A stretch of 64,000 nucleotides of DNA from Nakamurella panacisegetis (GTDB lineage: Bacteria; Actinomycetota; Actinomycetes; Mycobacteriales; Nakamurellaceae), in assembly GCF_900104535.1 (NCBI RefSeq), contig NZ_LT629710.1:1798001-1862000 (forward strand), read 5' to 3'. The notes beneath the pieces are model-generated. The model was given only the letters and a program-made list of their open reading frames with translations. It made no database searches and was not told where the DNA came from. This document shows, in pieces, positions 43,070-51,837 of this stretch (position 1 is its first letter; each line of letters begins with the position of its first letter). The translations under genes and the position numbers were made by a program.

Positions 43070-43871
43070 TGGTTCGATCTCACAGCCCACCGGTTGGTGG
43101 GTGTGGGTGCACTGGGCACCGTACTCGGCGGGTGTGAGGTAGCCCAGCGCCGAGTGGCGGTGCCGATGGTTGTGGTCTTCCTTGAAGTCGCCGATGACCA
43201 CTCGGGCTTCTCGGAGGTTCGTCCAGTGGTTGCGGTTCAGGCATTCCCTTCGGAGTCGGTTGTTGAATGATTCGATGTGCCCGTTGTTCCAGGGCGTGCC
43301 GGGCGGGATGTAGATCAGGCCGACCATGTTGCGGCAAAAGTCCTGCAGTGCATCGGAGATGAACTCGGGGCCGTTGTCCATGCGCAGCACCTGGGGTGGG
43401 CCGCCGCACTCGTCGAACGCCTGCTGCAGGTGTGTGACCAGGCGGTCGGCGGTGATCGACCGCTCGACGATGTGCAGCATCGACTGCCGGGTGTGTTCGT
43501 CGATCATCGACGCGATCTTGATGGCCTTCCCGTCGACGGTCGAGTCGTATTGGAAGTCGATGGCCCACACCACCTTCGGCGCGTCCGCCGCGATCTGCGG
43601 GACGCTGTTGATGCCGACGCGTTTGCGGGGGTGGTAGATCCTGACCTGCAGTCCTTCGTCCATCCAGAGGCGGTGGACCTTTTTCTTGTTCACCTGCCGG
43701 CCCTCGTCGTGCCGCAACGCAGCCCAGGCTCGCCGGAACCCGTGCAGCGGGTGCTGGGTGGCGTAGCGGCGCAGCCAGGCCCGCAGGTCAGCGTCCGGGT
43801 CCGCGGGGGTTTGTGCGATCGGGCGGCGCTGGTAGGTGGACCGGTTGAGCCCAACAGCTCTGCACGCCAAC
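43052..43871 (-). pseudogene. IS3-family OrfB, 5'-truncated by another IS
   Basis: From the stop at 43052 the frame has GYLTPAEYGAQC at the C-terminus and the rve core: WAIDFQYDSTVDGKAIKI (Asp), LRMDNGPEFISDAL (Asp), NNGHIESFNNRLRRECLN (Glu). Upstream, AVGLNRSTYQRRP is reached, and then the frame is cut at 43871 by the left end of the next IS3 element. OrfA and the distal inverted repeat are missing. The inner element boundary near 43035 could not be fixed. Confidence 0.85.
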
Positions 43872-43925
43872 TGAACCGCACTGGCTCCGGTGGAGACTCT
43901 TGACCTTGGGAACGTGGATGGAGTC

Positions 43926-44270
43926 ATGGGATCTGAGGTTTCACCGGGCAAGCCGACCACCCGTCGGTATTCGCCTGCGGAGAAGGAGCAGGCGGTCCGG
44001 CTGGTCCGGCAGTTGCGCTCCGAACTGGGCACCGATCAAGGGACCGTGCACCGGGTCGCGCGGCAGCTCGGTTACGGCGCTGAGTCGGTGCGGTCCTGGG
44101 TGCGGCAGGCCGACATCGACGACGGACGCAAGCCGGGAGTGTCGACCAGCGAGGCGAGCCGGATCGCCGAGCTGGAGCAGGAGAACCGAGAATTGAAGCG
44201 CGCCAACGAGATTCTGAAGCGGGCAGCCAGTTTCTTCGGGGCGGAGCTCGACCGCCAACACAAGAAGTAG
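43926..44270 (+). CDS. IS3-family transposase OrfA
   Basis: 114 aa from ATG 43926. The HTH is RRYSPAEKEQAVRLVRQLRSE, DQGTVHRVARQLGYGAESVRSWVRQ; a coiled coil (RIAELEQENRELKRANEILKRA) follows, ending FFGAELDRQHKK. This is the classic IS3 OrfA layout. The OrfB frame lies at -1 relative to its last codons, so OrfAB would be made by frameshifting near the AAGAAG before the stop. Confidence 0.9.
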   Translation: MGSEVSPGKPTTRRYSPAEKEQAVRLVRQLRSELGTDQGTVHRVARQLGYGAESVRSWVRQADIDDGRKPGVSTSEASRIAELEQENRELKRANEILKRAASFFGAELDRQHKK

Positions 44271-44341
44271 TCGCGTTCATCGACGCCAACCGCGCCGAGT
44301 TCGGAGTCGAGCCGATCATCACCACGCTGGCCAGCGCCGAG

Positions 44342-45187
44342 GTGACGATCGCTCCGAGCAGCTACTACGCCGTCAAGACCCGGCCGCCCTCAGCGCGCCA
44401 ACAGCGGGACGAGCAGCTGATCCCGCAGCTGCGCGCCCTGTGGCAGGGCAACTATCGGGTCTACGGCGCTCGGAAACTGTGGAAGGCCGCCCGTCGGGCC
44501 GGGCACGATATCGGTCGGGACCAGGTTGCCCGGCTGATGCGCGCAGCCGGGATCCAGGGTGTCCGCCGCGGCCGGCAGATCCGCACGACCCGCCCGGACC
44601 CGGCGGCGCCGCGGCACCCGGACCTGGTGAAACGGAACTTCACCGCGAAGGAACCGAACCAGCTGTGGGTGACCGACCTGACGTATGTCCCGACGTGGTC
44701 CGGCGTCGCCTACGTGTGTTTCATCGTCGATGTGTATTCGCGGATGATCGTGGGGTGGCGGGTCGCGGGCCATATGCGGACCGAGATGGTCCTGGATGCG
44801 ATCGAGATGGCCCGGTGGAGCCGCGGCACCCGGATCGACGGGTTGCGCTGTCACAGCGACGCCGGCAGTCAATTTACATCCATCCGGTACGGCGAGCGGC
44901 TGGCCGAGATCGGTGCCACCCCGTCGATCGGGACTGTCGGGGACTCGTTCGACAATGCGTTGGCCGAGACCGTGAACGGTTACTACAAGGCCGAGTTGAT
45001 CTACGGACCCGGACGACCCGGACCGTGGCGGACCGTCGAAGATGTCGAGTTGGCGACCCTGGGTTGGGTGCACTGGCACAACACGGCCCGGCTGCACGGC
45101 TACCTCGGCGATCTACCACCAGCAGAGTACGAAGCCACGTTCTACGCTACGAAACGGACCGACCAACCCCTGGCCGGAATCCAATAG
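44342..45187 (+). CDS. IS3-family transposase OrfB
   Basis: 281 aa counting from the GTG at 44342; the same frame is open back to the OrfA stop (VAFIDANRAEFGVEPIITTL), so the natural product is the OrfAB fusion. Signatures: YRVYGARKLWKAARRAG, LWVTDLTYVPTWSG (Asp), LRCHSDAGSQFTSIRY (Asp), DNALAETVNGYYKAELI (Glu), HNTARLHGYLGDLPPAEYE. The element around it has complete ends. Confidence 0.92.
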   Translation: MTIAPSSYYAVKTRPPSARQQRDEQLIPQLRALWQGNYRVYGARKLWKAARRAGHDIGRDQVARLMRAAGIQGVRRGRQIRTTRPDPAAPRHPDLVKRNFTAKEPNQLWVTDLTYVPTWSGVAYVCFIVDVYSRMIVGWRVAGHMRTEMVLDAIEMARWSRGTRIDGLRCHSDAGSQFTSIRYGERLAEIGATPSIGTVGDSFDNALAETVNGYYKAELIYGPGRPGPWRTVEDVELATLGWVHWHNTARLHGYLGDLPPAEYEATFYATKRTDQPLAGIQ

Positions 45188-45371
45188 CTTGAGCCTCCAT
45201 CAGACCCAGTGGGGTTCACGCCACATAATTCGAACAGTTGCAGTCGTGGGCCGCAACTGGCTGAGTCGACGGCGCCAGCTAACGGTTTGCATACGCTCAC
45301 GCGGTTCTGGGGAACAACCCCCCGGGTCGGGCCGATCGGTGGGCCCCGCTCCGCTCCGGCGGCCACTTTTG

Positions 45372-46370
45372 TCAGATGTCGATAGCGAGGGTTTGTCCCC
45401 ACGCGGTTGCAAGCCGGTCGACCGCATTCGCCAGTTCTGACCCTCTGACCGCACTCGCCAGCAACATCGGACGATTTGCGACCCGCTCTAACACGATAAT
45501 CGACTCAGGTTGGGTGAATAGAAAGTATGAGAATTGCTCAGAGTAGGTGGTGCCTATTCCGAACTGATCGTATATCTCCGCTATGTGGGTCCTGCTGTCT
45601 TCGACGAAATCAGCTAGAGTAGTCGCGTACTCGTCTAACTCACCGACGACGAATGCACCACGGATAGCGTGTAAAACGTCCAGCGATAGCGTCTCGTCCC
45701 CCGGCTCACTGACGAAAGTGTGATAGTAGGTCTCGGCTGTGCGCAGGAGAAGGGCATCTGCATATCTTGGGTCGCTCTCGATCTCCGTCATCGCCATGTC
45801 CACCTCCTCGTCAAACATCTCAACGAGCACCGACAGCCTCGCCATCTTGCGTGCTACCTGGCGAGATGGTGCGACGATGGGCTTGTAGATGAGGCCGTGC
45901 TCCAGAGACGCCCAAAGGTCTAGAGCAGCGGATCTAAGCTGAATCTCGCACTCGATCGCCTCGCCATCGGACGTCGTGATGACCGGCACGAGGACCTGGA
46001 TGTGAACCCCGGAGTAGTACAAGGTTCTCGGATCCTCGTCGGCGGCCTTGTCGATGGTGTACCGATGCACTAGGCCATGACTACCAGTTTCAAGTAGGAG
46101 GCGAAGAGCATTCACCTCTCTCAGCGTCTTTGGAACGATCTGGGCGCCGACCTTGTCGGTCATTTTCTCCCAGCAGTCGTCGCCGTACTTGCGCAGCTTT
46201 TTTACAAAGCTGCCTACAGCTTTCGCTCGAACGTTGATTTGCGCCTTTGGGCACCGTGCTGCTTGGCAGACCGACTGCAAGATGACCCTCATTGATTCGG
46301 CCGCTTCTACAAAGCTATCGTGTTCTGCGATATATCGTTCCCGGGCGGCGTCTTTCGTAGTCTCGGTCAT
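45372..46370 (-). CDS. RelA/SpoT-domain (nucleotide pyrophosphokinase-like) protein
   Basis: 332 aa. Residues 44-163 match the RelA/SpoT synthetase fold: RAKAVGSFVKKLRKYG (R.K...S...K), MTDKVGAQIV (metal Asp72; the usual DxxGxR Arg is Gln77), YYSGVHIQVLVP (G-loop-like), and IECEIQLRSAALDLWASLEHGLIYK (catalytic Glu142). No HD hydrolase, TGS or ACT domain is present. The second half (about 170-332) is helical and unfamiliar. Its ATG overlaps the stop of the NA37-like gene (TAATG), so the two are a unit. Small alarmone synthetases of this kind act in stress or as toxSAS/CapRel-type anti-phage toxins; which applies is unknown. A/T-richer than the surroundings, suggesting transfer. Confidence 0.78.
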   Translation of the reverse strand: MTETTKDAARERYIAEHDSFVEAAESMRVILQSVCQAARCPKAQINVRAKAVGSFVKKLRKYGDDCWEKMTDKVGAQIVPKTLREVNALRLLLETGSHGLVHRYTIDKAADEDPRTLYYSGVHIQVLVPVITTSDGEAIECEIQLRSAALDLWASLEHGLIYKPIVAPSRQVARKMARLSVLVEMFDEEVDMAMTEIESDPRYADALLLRTAETYYHTFVSEPGDETLSLDVLHAIRGAFVVGELDEYATTLADFVEDSRTHIAEIYDQFGIGTTYSEQFSYFLFTQPESIIVLERVANRPMLLASAVRGSELANAVDRLATAWGQTLAIDI

Positions 46371-47437
46371 TAGTCGGCCTTGACTTTTCCGCCAGCCCCT
46401 GACATCTTAGTTATCCGGTCAGTTATCGTAATAGTGGATTGCCCGCCGGTCTCGGTTTCGCTGACTTGTACGGATCCATCTTGATACATGTCTGGTGGTA
46501 CCAAAGCATCTGCTCCTCGAGCCGTCGAGATCCGTATCCGCCGAATCTGACTACTGATTAGGGTCGTGTCCTTCTCGAAACTCTGAGCAGGCAGGCCGGC
46601 GGCCTCAATAGCTGCCATATACTCGTCTTGGTGCTCAGGTCGAAGATGGTTGGCTGCGAACGAGGTCGGCATGACCCGGTCGCTATTGCCCTGAAGCTCC
46701 GCAATCACCGCAATCTCGTACTCCGCGTTGGCCTCGGGGTCGTCTTTAGTCACAACGCGGATGAATTTTTGAGTGGCCTTGAGAAAGGTTTCGGTCAAGA
46801 CGTCTGCTCGCTGCACGAACTTACAACCTAAAAACTCTATGAAATACTGGGCGACTCCACCATGAACTTGTTGGTCGTCAACTACTACCCCGCCCAGCAG
46901 AGATCCAGCATTTGCAGAACTGGCTGGGAATACTCCAACCTTGAAAACTCGGGTCCCTTCGCTCAAGATCAAGTCCCGCAAGTGCTCGGCCTTATAAGTG
47001 CGCAGCCCAGTCGCCGTGTTTACCGGCTGGACGCGCATGCCCTCTTGATGCTCCATCTTCGCGATAGCAACGCAAGGACCGGTGTCCACCGCACCGATGA
47101 CCGTCATAACAAGACCACCCGGACTAACCGCCTTCTGCTGAGCGAACAGCATCGACGCCAGCTGAGCGGAGTCTTTGACGAGGTTTCCCGTCAGGGTAGC
47201 AAGACCCTTAATCAAGGCGGGAGATGGAGACGCGAGACCCACATCCTCAATGACCGGTCGAGCGCGACCTCCCAAAGTGGCACGCAGGCGCTGCTGGATG
47301 AACGCGCGGTCCGCGGCGTCAAGCTCGATAGGCGCCTCGCTGTACTCGATTGGATCAGCGTCGTCCTCTGTCCTGCGACCGTTAGGAATCTGATGCATGA
47401 TCACCGTGTCGAGCCTAAAAGACCTGGTATTCACCAT
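46370..47437 (-). CDS. 37-kDa nucleoid-associated protein (NdpA/YejK)-like
   Basis: 355 aa from ATG 47437 (GAAGGGGCG upstream). FRLDTVIMHQIPN at the N-terminus, GLVMTVIGAVDTGPCVAIAKMEHQEG (105-133), LILSEGTRVFKVGVFP (157-171), and VVVDDQQVHGGVAQYFIEFLGCKF (184-207) follow the NA37 order (IIH.., a laI.K segment, and a DDQ....A.YF..FLGC motif). NA37 proteins bind the nucleoid or DNA in proteobacteria. The family call is by motif memory and needs a profile search. First gene of a two-gene operon with the RelA/SpoT-domain protein. Confidence 0.6.
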   Translation of the reverse strand: MVNTRSFRLDTVIMHQIPNGRRTEDDADPIEYSEAPIELDAADRAFIQQRLRATLGGRARPVIEDVGLASPSPALIKGLATLTGNLVKDSAQLASMLFAQQKAVSPGGLVMTVIGAVDTGPCVAIAKMEHQEGMRVQPVNTATGLRTYKAEHLRDLILSEGTRVFKVGVFPASSANAGSLLGGVVVDDQQVHGGVAQYFIEFLGCKFVQRADVLTETFLKATQKFIRVVTKDDPEANAEYEIAVIAELQGNSDRVMPTSFAANHLRPEHQDEYMAAIEAAGLPAQSFEKDTTLISSQIRRIRISTARGADALVPPDMYQDGSVQVSETETGGQSTITITDRITKMSGAGGKVKAD

Positions 47438-47594
47438 TGGACAAGTCGCCCCTTCGAACCGCTTGGTGCTGGCCCGGGCCGAGCCCGCGCCCCGATCTGC
47501 AGGACACTACCGCGCTGCGGAAGCAACTAGACGTCTTGACGGTCGAGTCAGACCAAGATCATTCTGGTTACGCTGCATGCGGGAACGCTGACGA

Positions 47595-48647
47595 TCAATA
47601 CTCGGACCGCGCGTATGGGCCGGCGATCCACCGATCGAGTTCGGCGACCCGGGCGTTGAGGGCGTCAACCATAGCGTCTACCGCGTCCAGAGCCCGTCCG
47701 GCCTCGGCCAATTCCTCGAGCGCTTCCCGGCGGGCGGCAAGGCCGGCGGCGTAGGTCTGCTCATACGTCGCGGCCACGTTGAGCACCGGCATCCGTGGTT
47801 CCGGGGGGCCGATGAGTAGTTCGCTGGCCGCGGTCGAGTCGACGACAGTCGGGTGTACCGGAGGTCGATCCGAGAGGTGTTGCCCGGTCAGGGCGATGCT
47901 GGAGCGGATTGTTGTCGGTCGTAGTGGGAGCGGCACCGATCCCCAGCGGTCGATGGGTGGGAACACCGGCACCGGCTGAGTAGGCCCGCCCCGTTTCGAG
48001 GGTCGTTGGCAGGCGTGGGTGCTGGGGCTCGCTTCGGCCGGGCCGAGCAGTTCGGCGAGCCTTCCGGTGGTGGTGTAGCGGGTGGCCAAGCGAAGCAGGG
48101 TCCGCCAGCGCCGCCAGATGCAGGCCGGGCAGACGGCCGGATCGTCGGCCGGTGCGAGGACCTGGCCGCCACCGATACCAATGTGCAAACACTGGTCAAC
48201 ATCGATGGTCAGGTCGTTACTGGTCAGGTCGGCCAACTGTCGGTGGGTTAGTCCGGCGCGGTGACGCAGCAGGACCAGCAGGGCGTCGCGGCGCCCGAAT
48301 AGTCCGGTGGGCCACCCACCGACCGGGATCCGCGCGATGGCCTCGTCGACCACCGCCCTCACCGGACGTCGATCGGCCCGTTCCGGTTGACCGAGCTGCT
48401 GGGTGAGCCAGTCCCGCACCGCCGGGTCGGCCCCTGGCGGTTGATGTCCGTGTTCGAGGTGGATCCGGTTGATCGCCGTGACCCGCCGGCGGTGCGTGTG
48501 AGGAGCGGCCCGGTTCTCCTGCAGGAACGCAACGCTCGTGGCCGGTGCGGCTGGCAGGGCAACGTGGTCGGTGGCGGCGCACCAGTCGGTGAACAGGGCC
48601 CAGTCGGCGGCGTACCCGCGGGGCACAGTGAACTCGAGGTCGGTCAT
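47595..48647 (-). CDS. recombinase-like partner protein lacking catalytic residues
   Basis: 350 aa. The N-terminal core-binding-like part (GYAADWALFTDWCAAT, TSVAFLQENRAAPHTHRRRVTAINRIH) matches its upstream neighbour. The region GLFGRRDALLVLLRHRAGLTHRQLADLTSNDL corresponds to the first Arg box, but the catalytic Arg is Thr/His. CPACIWRRWRTLL matches the equivalent segment of integrases. No HxxR box or Tyr is found. The C-terminus is coiled-coil-like (LAARREALEELAEAGRALDAVDAMVDALNARVAELDRW). It lies 5 bp after the active recombinase, as a probable accessory subunit. Confidence 0.65.
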   Translation of the reverse strand: MTDLEFTVPRGYAADWALFTDWCAATDHVALPAAPATSVAFLQENRAAPHTHRRRVTAINRIHLEHGHQPPGADPAVRDWLTQQLGQPERADRRPVRAVVDEAIARIPVGGWPTGLFGRRDALLVLLRHRAGLTHRQLADLTSNDLTIDVDQCLHIGIGGGQVLAPADDPAVCPACIWRRWRTLLRLATRYTTTGRLAELLGPAEASPSTHACQRPSKRGGPTQPVPVFPPIDRWGSVPLPLRPTTIRSSIALTGQHLSDRPPVHPTVVDSTAASELLIGPPEPRMPVLNVAATYEQTYAAGLAARREALEELAEAGRALDAVDAMVDALNARVAELDRWIAGPYARSEY

Positions 48648-48652
48648 CGCTA

Positions 48653-49846
48653 TCAGAGGCCGAGGCGGACGCCGCGGCTGCCCGGTGGGGTGGCGGCGTC
48701 ACGGTAGCGGTCCAGGGTGTCCATGGAGGCGTGGCCGGTGAGGTCTTTCAGGTCGTGGGCGGATTCGCCGGCCCTAAACCCGGCGGTCACCCTCCCCCGC
48801 CGCAAGGAATGCCCACCCAACTGCGCGAGGCGATGTGCGGGCCAACCGGCCTGACCGGCGCGGGCTTTCACCCGGGCGGCGATCGCCGCAGCAGTCAGCG
48901 GCGATTCGCCGATCTGCCCGGTCCGGCCGGTCACCGGGAACAACGGACTCAGCGGAAACGCCGGCGGATGAAGAGCATCGACGGTGCGGCAGCGATGCTC
49001 GACGGGTGTACCACCGGGGGTGGTGGTGCGCCGCAGCAGCTGAATGACCGCCGGGCGGCCGCCTTCGACGTTGGCGTCCAGGAGTTGTCGCCAGGCCAGG
49101 TAGGCGCAGACCCCGCAGGTGGCGGGGTGCTCCCCCACCGGCACCGCCACTACCCGCCCCTGGGCCTGCTGGTCGGTCTTGGACTTGCGCAGGGTCAGGT
49201 GCAAGCCGTCCTCCGGGTGCAGCGCCACGTCCCGGAGTTGCATCTGGGCCAAGGAATCAGAGCGGAGGGCGGCCATGTAGCCCAGGAGCAGCAGCGCGAT
49301 GTCCCGAACCGCCAGGACCTGCTGCCCCCACCCGCCCTGCCCCTGATGTGCCCGCGTCGAGGCGACTAGCTCCTTCATCTCCTTCGGCGACAGCGGGTGC
49401 CGCCGCACCGCCGGGGTCGCCCTCGTTGCCCGGATCCCGGCCAGGGTCCGGCGGACCGTCTCGGACTTCCCCGGAGCCGGAAGGCCGGCGGCGGTGTGGA
49501 CCTGGTTGATCGAGGACACCCACCGGGTCAGCGTGGCCGGGACGAACCCGGGCCGGCCGTCTAGACGGGTCTGTTCGGCCGCCGCGGTCAGGTAGGCCGC
49601 GACCGTCAGCTCGTGGGCCGGCAGCGCCACGAACCCCCGGCCGGCGCACCAGCCGGTAAACCGGCGCCAGTCCGACGCGTACGCCGCGGCGGTGTTCCCG
49701 GCAATCGACGCCGCAATGACCGCCGCAACCCCCGCCCGCTCCGACTCCAGGAGGTCCGGGACCACAGCAGAGTCGCCGACCACCGCCTGCTCCCCCACCG
49801 AGACCCAGCGGACCGGCACCGCCGGCACCGCATCAGAGCCGGTCAT
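48653..49846 (-). CDS. tyrosine recombinase (site-specific integrase)
   Basis: 397 aa. A SAM-like core-binding domain spans residues 45-145 (NTAAAYASDWRRFTGWCAGRG). The catalytic set is complete: Arg195 in MAALRSDSLAQM, Lys in TLRKSKTDQQ, His346-x-x-Arg349 in GGHSLRRGRVTAGF, His372 in TGHASMDTL, Tyr381 in DRYRDA. It is a XerD-like actinobacterial integrase of the kind found in tandem recombinase operons. Recombination targets are not known; the 26-bp direct repeats at 24.27 and 32.58 kb are candidates worth testing. Confidence 0.87.
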   Translation of the reverse strand: MTGSDAVPAVPVRWVSVGEQAVVGDSAVVPDLLESERAGVAAVIAASIAGNTAAAYASDWRRFTGWCAGRGFVALPAHELTVAAYLTAAAEQTRLDGRPGFVPATLTRWVSSINQVHTAAGLPAPGKSETVRRTLAGIRATRATPAVRRHPLSPKEMKELVASTRAHQGQGGWGQQVLAVRDIALLLLGYMAALRSDSLAQMQLRDVALHPEDGLHLTLRKSKTDQQAQGRVVAVPVGEHPATCGVCAYLAWRQLLDANVEGGRPAVIQLLRRTTTPGGTPVEHRCRTVDALHPPAFPLSPLFPVTGRTGQIGESPLTAAAIAARVKARAGQAGWPAHRLAQLGGHSLRRGRVTAGFRAGESAHDLKDLTGHASMDTLDRYRDAATPPGSRGVRLGL

Positions 49847-50263
49847 GAGCTGTCTTGTGCGTGTCGGTGCAGGTCAGGACCGCCGCGACCACCGTCCGCT
49901 GCCGAGACACCGGGAAGGCATGGGCAGGCGCCTGAATGAGGGCCATGAGCGCCTCCTCCTTTCGTCAGGTGACGTTTTGCCTGCTCAATGACTGGTTCGG
50001 CGTCTCCGGCAGCCTACCGGACTAGGTGAAATAATGTTTGATTATTGCAGCGGGAGACAATGGTTCCTGATCCAGCTAAGAAATAGTCCGACAATCGTGA
50101 CAAATCTTTCTGAATTCGAACGATATTCTTTCCTAACGGAGTTCGACGAATTCCAGAGATCTGCCCGCATCTTGCCCACAATTGGCCGTGATCTGACGTG
50201 ACGAGCGGTTATTGCGGCTTAACCCCCCTTGACTCCACGTTCACCAAAGCCGCAGGTCAGGAG
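49847..50263. other. intergenic region with A/T-rich segment
   Basis: No gene is supported. From about 50030 to 50170 the sequence is markedly A/T-rich (AATAATGTTTGATTATTGC and following), unlike the surroundings, and may hold the promoter region of the recombinase operon or an old attachment region. Confidence 0.5.
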
Positions 50264-50560
50264 TCACATCGGTTTCCTCCCGACTGTTGCACTCCTACGG
50301 CCCAACATGTGCTGCACACTGGCTCTAACGTTCGCGCCGGCACTGATGGCCAGTGAAGCCGCAGTGTGCCGCAGCTCGTGCGGGTGGAACCCGGCCGGCA
50401 GCCCGGCCTCGGTCATCGGCGCGTTCCACCAGGCCGGCCGGGCGTTCCTGACCCGCAGCACGGTGCCCACGGGGAAGCAGAAGACCAGCTCGTCCGCCGG
50501 CCCGCCTCCAGCACCGTACCAACCGGTCGACGATCGACGCTGAGATGGGTACCGACTCGG
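50264..50560 (-). pseudogene. middle fragment of phage-type tyrosine integrase
   Basis: The frame contains ADELVFCFPVGTVLRVRNARPAWWNAPMTEAGLPAGFHPHELRHTAASLAISAGANVR in consecutive segments, including the intact H-x-L-R box, then QHMLGRRSA, after which it is cut before the catalytic Tyr. The integrase remnant at 4104-4466 begins in the same box and retains the Tyr. The two overlap in RHTAASLAISAGANV with near-identical DNA, on the same strand. Neither can be active. Confidence 0.75.
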
Positions 50561-50778
50561 AAGTTGGCTAGGCATCTGAGCCCAGCGGGAATCACCTACC
50601 TGGAAGGTGCCCCGATCGGGGGTCACTCTTCGCAGATCGGCGACGTCATCAATCTCGGTTGGCTCGATGGATCCCTGGGGACGGCCGCGGGTCCTGGTCC
50701 GTGGGCACCTGGGGTATTCAAGATGATCGGTCGGCGAGTTCGTCGTGCAAATCCCGCGGTGGCGCCCATGCTCAGGGG

Positions 50779-51837
50779 ATGTTCGAGACGCAGCGGCGAG
50801 ATTGGGGCGAGCGTCGACTCGCAGGTGATTCTCGTGCGGGTCGACGCACGCGCGACGAGGTCCGCAAGATGCAGTGGGCGTTCGTCAAAAGGTCCTGGGC
50901 ATGGATGTTGAGCGGGGTCGGGCTCGGTGCGGGCGGCACCGCTGCGGTTCTGCTCTTCGTCCATGGATCGTTCGCGCGGGGCATGGTTGTTGGTGCGGCC
51001 TTCGTGCTGGTGTTCGGCGGGCTCGCCGTCTTGGTCATGCAGTTGACCGGGACCGCGCCGCTCGGGATGGGTGCCCAGGCCGAGGTCTGGACGGCCAGCG
51101 AACTTCGTCCGCTGCGCCGGCATGGCTGGCGAATGGCCAATCATCTCTTGCTTCGGTTCGGCGACATCGACCACCTGCTCGTCGGCCGGCACGGGGTCCT
51201 CGTCATCGAGACGAAATGGAGTGCCGACACATGGAGCCTGGACAGCGACCGCGTCGGCAAGGCTCTCCAGCAGGTGAAACGCAACGCCCACGACATCCGG
51301 ATCTGGAGACCAGAGCTACGGCACGGTTCACCCGAGGTTGTCCGGCCGGTGCTGTTCCTGTGGGGCGGTACCCGATCTGACGTTCCCAAGCCTGATCACG
51401 TGGAGACCATCAACGGTGTTGATGTCATCTACGGACTCACCGCGGCGCGTCAATGGCGTGAAGCACTGATCCAGCGCAGCGGAACGCCCGAGCTGTCCGA
51501 TGAGCAGGTCACGGCAGTCTGGGACGCGGTGACGACCAACGCCCACCACTTGGATCAGCGCGAACAGCGGGAAACCGCACCGCCGTCCGTCGCCAGCATC
51601 TTCATGCTCGGACTGGGCACCGTCTTCGCCGCGATCCTGTCCGTACTTGCCTGCCTGTACTCGATGGAAGCCATCACGCCCGGATGGGCCCGGGTCATCC
51701 TGTTCGCGGCCTTCACAGCCGTCGGTCTCCTGGCACGACGCTGGACACCCACCCGGACGATCGCACTCGGCTGGCTCACCGGCACCGGATTCACCGCCGT
51801 GTTGGCACTCGCAGCGCTACTGACCGGGCGAGCATGA
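50779..51837 (+). CDS. NERD-domain membrane protein
   Basis: 352 aa from ATG 50779 (CAGGGG upstream). Two transmembrane segments (WMLSGVGLGAGGTAAVLLFV; MVVGAAFVLVFGGLAVLVMQ) precede a nuclease-related domain at about 97-210: MGAQAEVWTASELRPL, MANHLLLRFGDIDHLLVGRHGVLVIETKWSADTW. Asp131 and Glu144-x-Lys146 are the restriction-endonuclease-like active-site residues. Two more hydrophobic hairpins close the protein (about 275-350). NERD proteins are linked to DNA processing; the biological role is unknown. Monocistronic. Confidence 0.8.
   Translation: MFETQRRDWGERRLAGDSRAGRRTRDEVRKMQWAFVKRSWAWMLSGVGLGAGGTAAVLLFVHGSFARGMVVGAAFVLVFGGLAVLVMQLTGTAPLGMGAQAEVWTASELRPLRRHGWRMANHLLLRFGDIDHLLVGRHGVLVIETKWSADTWSLDSDRVGKALQQVKRNAHDIRIWRPELRHGSPEVVRPVLFLWGGTRSDVPKPDHVETINGVDVIYGLTAARQWREALIQRSGTPELSDEQVTAVWDAVTTNAHHLDQREQRETAPPSVASIFMLGLGTVFAAILSVLACLYSMEAITPGWARVILFAAFTAVGLLARRWTPTRTIALGWLTGTGFTAVLALAALLTGRA

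Larger units (their letters stand above)
43872..45218 (+). mobile_element. IS3-family element (1347 bp), complete
   Basis: The terminal inverted repeats begin TGAACCGCACTGG (left) and end CCCAGTGGGGTTCA (right). It has inserted into the older IS3 copy at 43.0-43.87 kb. Its two 28-bp ends are the same sequences that flank the IS at 28.0-29.3 kb. OrfA and OrfB are intact, so the element may still be active. No clear target-site duplication. Confidence 0.88.
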
